Shown piece after piece: positions 52,601 through 61,600 of a DNA stretch of 64,000 bases. The position numbers and the translations under genes are program-made. The DNA is from Maniola hyperantus (taxonomy: Eukaryota > Arthropoda > Insecta > Lepidoptera > Nymphalidae). Position 1 is the stretch's first letter, and each line of letters starts with the position of its first letter. The stretch covers positions 1,286,533 through 1,350,532 of the forward strand of contig NC_048542.1 of the NCBI RefSeq assembly GCF_902806685.2. Direction: 5' to 3'. Below the pieces are notes generated by a model. The model made no database searches. It was not told where the DNA came from and saw only the letters and a program-made list of their open reading frames with translations.

Positions 52601-55600
52601 AGGTACCGCGAGACATGTTTTGATTTTTTAAGTTCTATGAGAATAAACTTAAACCCACGTCTAATGTCGAGGATAAAATTGTCCCCGAATTAGGGATAAA
52701 CTTCTCCTCTCCCCTGTTGCCGTGCTTTGAGAGGTGGACAAGTAAATTTTATCCCTCGTCAGTGGATATAATTGGGGGATAAAATTTTTGTCTCCTGCCC
52801 ATGCTAGGGGGGCAGAGGACTGCTATCAGGTCTTTACTGGCCGCACGCCAACAATTCCAAGAGGACTGTAATGGAAATTGCTGGACAGTTTCATACTGAC
52901 GACGAGGTTCTTTATGGTGTAGACTAAAATAAATTAAGTTTTTTGGGTACTCGATTTTATTACTATTTTGACTTGTGACTAGGTACCTAGTTTTTAATTT
53001 TTAATTATTTTTTTGTAATTTTTTAATTATATTTGATCATAGTTTTTTTAATTTTTGTAATGACTTTTTACTCTTATTTTTTGTATTTTTTATTTTGTAA
53101 ATGTTTTTCTTACTTTTTTTTAAATTTATAACTTTCTTTTAATTTTTTTAACTATTTTTTACTAGTAGATACAATAGGCACACACACTCACATGTATATA
53201 TACGTAAATCCGTTTAAAATCATAAATAAGTATCTAGAAAAAATACATTTTATAATAATATTGCTTACAGATGAATAAAATAACAAAAGTTGAAGTTGAT
53301 GCGTTATAATATTTCTTTCTTTCAAAACAACGAAGATGACTCTGTATTTCTGGTAACAAACTTATAATTTTATTTTTCTGTTCTTAAAAATAGTAAAAAA
53401 TATATATATATTTTTGCGATATAAGCTTGCGCTTGACGAAAAATCATGCTTAATAAAAATGCTGAGGTGTAGGTTAGAACGTGCTTAGAAGATGCCTATT
53501 CACTCTGCCTTGAAGGTACTAGGTTAGGTTAGGAAACACTCCCCTGTGGAGGGTCCGCCTCGGTCGACGTCGCTGGCTGGGCGCGGTAGAAATGCTTCGG
53601 TGTTCCTGTGACCCAGTCACGCCGTTGGGTTTTAGTGGGTATTCCGGTCGCCGCTCGGCTGGCGAGTCCCACATTTCTTGCTCGTTCACGAGAGGCATGC
53701 GTAAATGCATTTCCCAACGCTAAAAAAAAGGTCAGGAAACACGGACCCCGGAAGGGCATTCTACGCCTTAGCAGTTTGTATTAGAAACGTTTAGAAAAAA
53801 CCTTTCATGCGAGTAGATTGGATGTTGTTGTATATTGTTAATGTATGTAATGTTTTGAATATACGTACCAAATAAAGTGGTTTATTGGTACTTCTTTTTC
53901 TGCATAGGTATCACTGGAGGGCGCGTCTCCGAACGTCAAGAAAGACCGCCGCAAGTTCGGCCTGCGCAAGAAGAAGTCCAGCAACAAGTGTGCTTCAGCA
54001 GAACTCGCGCCGCCTCATATGGACCCTTCCAACTCTCATATGGTAAGAACATCTACACATGCATCACACAGGAAGGTGCATCTCATAATATGGTAAGAAC
54101 ATTTCTCCACAGGCACAGGAAGGTGCATCTCATATAGTAAGAACATTTCTACACAGGTATCACACAGAAAAGTGCATGCTCATATGGTAAGAACATTTAT
54201 CCACAGGCATCACACAGAGAGGTGCGTCTCATATGGTAAGAACATTTCTCCACAGGCATCACACAGGAAGGTGCGTCTCATATGATAAGAACATTTCTCC
54301 ACAGGCATCACACAGAAAGGTGCATCTCATATGATAAGAACATTTCTCCACTGGTATCACACAGGAAGGTGCGTCTCATATGATAAGAACATTTCTACAC
54401 AGGTATCACACAGGAGGGTGCATCTCATATGGTAAGAACATTTTCACGATATCTTGATCCAATTTAGGTATGATGGCGGTGGATGATAAATAATGCAGAA
54501 TTCAAAATATTATCTTTATTGAAGCATCATAATTACTAACAAATTATGATCGTGTTTTATGGTCGAGTTAAAGGATTTTTTATTTTATTTTTTATAATTT
54601 CATTAAAATGAGTAGGTACTTAGTGCATCAAAAGAATAATTCGATTTTACTTTTCTCGGTAGGAAAGGCATTCCGAACCAGTGGTAGATGCATCCGACGA
54701 TTCAAAAGTGCCTGTAAAAGTTTAGTTGAATAAAAAATAATTTCATTTCAATACTTTTTCTTGAATTTATTTGTTTTGTTTATTGTTTCCTCGCAAATGA
54801 CAGAAAAGTACTATACAAGTCTCGGCCGAAATAGCAAATAACGGCCCCGTTTACTTCACTTGGGAAGTGCTCGGCTTCGTCTCGTCCTTCCAATATTACT
54901 CGGGCGTAAATTGCTTTATTTCAGGCCTGGACAGTAATGTACTATTTCGTTTCAGGCTCTCTCCGCCCTAACAGCACCGCCGTCCCCGGGGGGCGGGTCG
55001 TCATCCATGCCCGCCTCCGCAGCCTCGCTCCCTATTGGTGAGTTTTATTGTCTCTTTCACACACCTCGCCTTCCTTGTCTATATTCCTTATTAATGCTCG
55101 TGTTGCCTGCTCATTACAGTGCGACAAAGCTATCTTGGCGCGTGGCGAAAATTGGAACTAACGTTACCGTTAAGTGTCCCCTTTGTTCTTGTTTGAATAT
55201 TTTAAGCCTTTGTTCTCCAACAGCGCCCCCCTGTCGCACGGCACGTCAATGTCATTCAAGTGCCGAGAGAGCCTTGTCAGACTGTATTTGTATATTTGTA
55301 ACTGTAAAATGTACGTTCAGTTCAATACGAGATAATTGAGGTCTCAAAATGGATGACATAATGGCAAATCTGAAAAATAAAATAATAGCTACTATATTAG
55401 ATCATATTAATGATCAAGTTTCAATATTACTAGAAGTACAAAGCTGTTCGCCATTTTAATATATAACATTACGAAGTACCTTTGTGATTGGACATTATTA
55501 TTTAAAAACCTCTGCTCGTATTGTACTTTTTGTACATAATAATATTGACTTTACGCATTTGTTTCTAGTGCAAAAGAACCCCGAATATGAGAATACAATG

Positions 55601-58600
55601 CACTGCATAGAATTTACTACCCACACTGAATGTTCAAAAATCTATTTACAAGAATATTGTCCAAGTTAATAATTTGTATATTTAAAATCATGTTAAATTA
55701 TTATTGTTATTTTATATTTTTGTGTTGAAATAATATTCTTTGATAACCAAAGATCGTTTTGATTTGAGTGGGTAACTTTTAAACATGTCTAAAATATGTC
55801 TACTCAAGGATTCTACGAGATCGGTAAGTCGGCCATTTTGATTTAATGTCATCACAAAATGGCGACTGTTGCACGAAAAGCTATGCAATTCAATCGTGCT
55901 AACCGCTTTAATAAACAGATATGCTGCTTTCATGTAACTAAAGTTAAATGAAATAAGATAATTATGTAATAGAAAGATGTCGTATCGGCCATTTTGATTT
56001 CATGCGATTACACAAAATGGCTTCGAAAGATTGCACGAAAAGCTATGAAATGAAATCATGCTAAACAGCTGATTTGCCATATCATGCAACTAAAGATAAG
56101 ATATTTAAATTAGTGTAGGTATGTTGGCGGCCATTTTGATTTCATTTAATCATACAAAATGGCGTCGAATTATGCACGAAAAGGTATGCCAATCAATCAA
56201 GGCTTACGCAGCAGATTTTTTTTTTTTAAAAACAATAGAAATTCGATCACATTATAATTGCTAATTAAATTATAAAAAAAAGGAAAATGCATTTTTCTAA
56301 CAAGCTTTTTCTTCTTTTTAACTTTCCAGTGTTTCTATCCAACTTTCTGGCCTCCACTTTAGTTTGTAAGATTTTATTTTTATTTTTGATTTATTTTTGG
56401 TTCTTGAATTTTATCCTTTCTTCATATACCCTACCCTTTTTACATTTTGTGCGGTCACTTAGAAGGTGCATGCAAAAATTCAGCATTGAATTTTACATTA
56501 TAAGTCCCGCAAATTGCTAATGCGCGTGGCCGCCACTTTAATGACGTCAGCACTAGACTGAAGTTTCGAGCTGATGGTATATTTTACTGAAATATACGTC
56601 AAATGACGTCATTTCTGTGTTAATGAGACATGGTTCCAGCGCAATAGCAATTTTCGGTACTTATAGTACTTAATTCATTGAACGAATATTACGATTTTTA
56701 GTTTTAGCCTTTCTGCATTATCTGAACTAGATATAGAAAGACTCGAAATTTAAAATTTCCAGCAATTTGCACTTCAACGTGCATTATGTGATAATACGAC
56801 CTTGTCATAGTTATCACAAACTTTCCAGGTTATCTGAGATAAGGCGAGTCTGTTGATTATCTCATAGAACCATTGTCTCGTAAGATTCCAAACAATAGTC
56901 TGTGATTATTACGTGTAGCACGATTCGATTTTTTTTTAATAGAGATCGGCGGCGTGACGGCACCAGAGGAACCGCCCGATGCGTTACCGGCCTTTTAGGA
57001 ATTAGTTGGTCCGCCCCTTGAATAACCCCATATTGTAATCTAGTGGGAACACCGCCGATGGGAGTTGGTTCCACAGTTTGCACGTGCGTGGAAAGAAGGA
57101 TCTCGCACATTGGACGGTCGAAGTGCACCAGACACCCAGGTTGTGAGGGTGAAATTCATATAGAAAACGGTTAAACAAATACATAGACTGCTAAAAACAT
57201 AACCATTCCTCCATTAACGGACTCCCTTGAAAAAGGACCCCGTATGGGTTCGAAACTAGTCGGGCTTACGTCGCCTAAACACGTGAGTACAGCCGGGACA
57301 GATATTATTTAGAATAACCATTCCTTTTGGCTTCGCCGTAGTCGGGTAAAAAGAAAGATGCACTAAAATCCCTTTACATTTTTATCGGAACTTAATTTTA
57401 AAAAATTGCATTGGCAATCAGTGAGGACTGCTAAAAGAATTGAAAACAAAACTATGAAATAACAGTGTTTTTTTAATTTTCAAATGAATATCTAAAATCA
57501 AAATTTCATAATTTGTAAATTCAAAATCATTAACATTAGATTAGTGTTTATTCCAAACGTTAAATTCTTGAAAAGACGGCAGATTCGTGGTTCCTCTGGT
57601 GCTGCAAATGATAATGGGGCTGTTATCACTTAACAACAGATGACTGACCTGCTCATTTGCTTGCTATTTTTATTTAAAAAATATATATTTAGTATAAACA
57701 ACTAAAAATCAATACTAATCCTAAAATGTCTAGTGACAGTGGTGGATTTATTGTGCCAATCGGAAGAATGCTGTGTTTTTACATGTTGAGAATATTGAGG
57801 GAATGTCAGGAGCAATCTAAAAGTGAGTTATCTAAAATGTAGCTTAAGGCGCTATTCCGTGCCAAGCGGCAGACGGCAGACGGCATCACTTTACAGTATT
57901 AATAGGGTCTTGGACTGTAGTAATAAAATGACGTGATTTTTTGTATAGTGGTAGTTTATGGGGCTAGAATTCATTATTAAATAGAAAAATTATAAAAAAA
58001 GCGATTAATTACGTCACATGGCGTAAACGACCAATATTTTTTAATATTTTAAATAATATTTTCCCGCAGAAATTACACTACTTTTATGTTAAAAAGGTTT
58101 ACGGATTTTGACGTTCATGTTAAAAATAAATAAAAATCATGACTTAAAAAAAATCGAAATTATTTTATTAATATATAACCACATCATTTTAATTGTACTA
58201 CAGTCCAAGACCCTATTCCGACATACAACTGCAACGCGACAGGTTTTGACGCAAAGCGGCAGTTGCAGTCATATGTTGGAATCGTTCTCATACATTAATA
58301 AATACTGTAAAGTTAAACCGTCTGTCGTCGCGACACCATGTTGTCGCCGTCTGCCGCGTGGCCCGAAACCGCACCTTTAGTCGAAGATATAGTTAGAATA
58401 TGACTAAAATTGTTATGCATAATTTTGTTGATGAACATACTGCATTAGATTAGAATTGGTATTCTATTGATTTGATACGGATTTGAATCACTATTCATCA
58501 TTACATTCTTGTACTCGCAAAATAAGAAATTTGTAGTTGAATCTTTCGTACCGACGCATGTATCCCAAGATATTATTAGATATACGTATCTATAGATTGC

Positions 58601-61600
58601 ATCTTGCATATCGTTCCTTTTAAATAAGTCAGTAGCGTCATCCTTTTTAGGGTTCCGTACCTCAAAAGGAAAAACGGAACCCTTATAGGATCACTTTGTT
58701 GTCTGTCTATCTGTCTGTCTGTCGGTCTGTCAAGAAACCTACAGGGTACCTACTTCCCGTTGATCTAGAATCATGAAATTTGGCAGGTAGGTAGGTCTTC
58801 TAGCTTACATTCGGGGAAAAATCTGAAAACCGTGAATTTGTGGTTACATCGCACAAAAAAATTAAATTGTGGTCAGGAACTAATAGTTGGTATTTTCAAT
58901 TTTCGAAGTAAGACAACTATATCAAGAGGGGTATCACATGAAAGGGCTTCGCCTGTGCATTCTAAAACAGTTTTGTATTTATTTTTATCCGTCATAGTTT
59001 TTGAATTATAGTGCAAAATGTCAAAAAAATACGACTAGTACGGAACCCTTGCTGCGCGAGCCTGACTCGCACTTCGCCGGTGATTTCATTGTTTTCCCCC
59101 TGTGAATAAGGGCAGGATTATTTGGATTATTTTAGATTTTTACGTACTATGAGGAATGATGACGCAAAACGTTTCGTGCGTGTAGATAAATGATTACAAT
59201 ACCAGAAGATGCCATTGTTTCTAGCATGTGCCGCCACCAGACCTCAGTCGTTGCCAAACGCGGAAGCCCTCAACGCGCCCTCCAGTCTGTGTAGCATGAC
59301 TCCCGACCAGCAGTTGAGGGAGGACTTCACAGTGCTCGCTAAAGACCTGGTCTGCAGTCTCAAGAATGTTGTGGCAACACTGGTAAGACCTCAATCATTG
59401 CCGAACGCGGAAGCCCCTCAACGCGCCCTCCAGTCTCAAATTGAGCCCCTAGCTACTGCTAGGGGCTGCTATAATGAGTTTGACATTATTTTGACTAATT
59501 TCTTAAACTGGACACTTTCAAGTAAAGATTTTTATATAAACCTGTGAAGATGATATTGTTAGGGGCAAAATATGAATGTCATAAGTCTTATTTGTCGCAT
59601 AAGTTTACAAATTGTGAAAAACCAAATTAAATTTGAATTTCGCGGGCAGACCCGTGTCTTGGGCCTTAAGATAGTATTTTGCAGGTGCGGGAACGCGGGC
59701 GGGCGCGGGCGGAGTCCGAGGGTACTCCGCTGTTGACGGCGCTACGCACGGATCTCTCCTCCGCACTACAGCAGAACTCCGGTGAGCCACTCACGTTACA
59801 GTGTGACAAGGCTGTCTTGGCACTTAAATGACATTGACAGGGGGGCGCTGTTGGAGAACAAAGACTTGGAATATTCAAACAAGAACAAAGGGGGTCTTGA
59901 CGGCAACGTTAGTTCCAATTTTCGCCACGCGCCAAGATAGCCTTGTCGCACTGTACTTTGGTATACCATCTTTGGCATGTAAGGCTAGCTTGTATTTACA
60001 AATCTAATCAAATCAAAAAATTTTTTGGAACAGTTTCGATTTCAATTTGAATATTTGCAAGGGGTCACTGCAATACGGCAATAATATCATACGTCAAAAC
60101 GCGCGCTTAGTTAAAAGTCGCGGGCATCAGCTAGTCCGTATTATAAAAGCGAAAGTGTGTCTGTTTGCTACCTTTTCACTTAACAACATTGTTACTAAAG
60201 ATGAAGTTTTATATTCTTGTCTCTCTAAATCTTGCCATAAGTCTCGTGAGTACGCAAATAAATATGTCAATAACAAGTGTTAGTGTGTCACGCAGAGTTG
60301 CGCTCGCGCCTCACGCGCATCCACGACGCCTCCGACCTCGCAGAGCTCTCTTCCATGGGACACAACTCTCCACCGGTTAGTATCTATGTACGTACGTAAT
60401 TTTTTTTATTCATCATAGGTAAACGCTTGACCAACAATCACACCTGATGGAAAGTCCTGATGTGGCCTAAGATGGGACGCGTTTACCTAGAAGATGCCTA
60501 TTCACTCTTGTTTTAAAGATATCCACACGTATCATTACTATTCACGTATTATTTATATTCATGTACAAAGGTAGGAAACACAGATCGTGGAAGAGTATTC
60601 CAAACCTTAGCCATGCGTATGAGGAATGATGACGCAAAACGTTTCGTGCGTGTAGATGGGATGTCGACGACATAAGGATGGAAACTCGCGTCTTGCGGTT
60701 CGGTGGTAAAATGGTAAACGTAATTTATTATACACGACCTCCCTGGAGTCACTCAGCGGGCGATGGAGAGAGCTATGCTTGGAGTTTCTCTACGTGATCA
60801 AATCAGAAATGAGGAGATCCGTAGGAGAACTAGAGTAACCGACATAGCTCAACGGATTGCGAAGCTGAAGTGGCAATGGGCAGGGCACATAGTTTGTACA
60901 ACCGATAGACGTTGGGGTCCCAAGGTGCTGGAATCGCGACCTCGCACCGGAAAACGCAGTGTTGGAAGACCCCCCACTAGGTGGACGGACGACATCAGAC
61001 GAGTCGCAGGGAGCCGCTGGATTCAGGCAGCGCAAGACTATGTATGTCTTTTTTAGCGTTTAAACTACCGTGAGTGATTTCCATTATAAATACTATCTGT
61101 CCCGGCTTACTCACGTGTGTAGTCGACGTTAGCACGACTAGTTTCGAACCCATCCACACGTGAGTAAGCCGGGACAGATAGTATTTACTATGTATGTCCA
61201 GTAGTGGATGTCTATCTATTGATGATGATGATGATGATGACCTCCCTGGAGCAGTGGTAAGCCCTGTGGTCTTATTGGGAGGTCCCGGGTCCGATTCCCG
61301 GCAGGGACTTGATTTGATTTGATACATAACTTGTATGAAAATGTCAAAACGATATTGAAAAATTACTACTTTAAGCGGTGGTAGTACGGCCTCTGATCAC
61401 GGCCAATAACCAAACTTCGCACAAATGTTTGACAGAATCGTCCATTCCAACATTCCCTAAGCTACAGTTCGTCGTGCGTGTCCGCTTCAGAGTTCTTCGA
61501 CGCGGAGGAGCACGAGGAGAACCACAAGCAGAACCAGATCCTTGACGCTGATGAGGTGAGGACACAGACCACCACCTAAAGTCGCTCAATCGCTAAGCTT

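Noticed and set aside
60995..61327. Minus-strand frame as gene
   Set aside because: Shadow of the RTE, MITE and SINE mosaic.
61461..61466. Acceptors CTAAG or CTACAG for the FFAT exon
   Set aside because: Both give the wrong phase after exon 12; the GACAG at 61431-61435 restores the frame.
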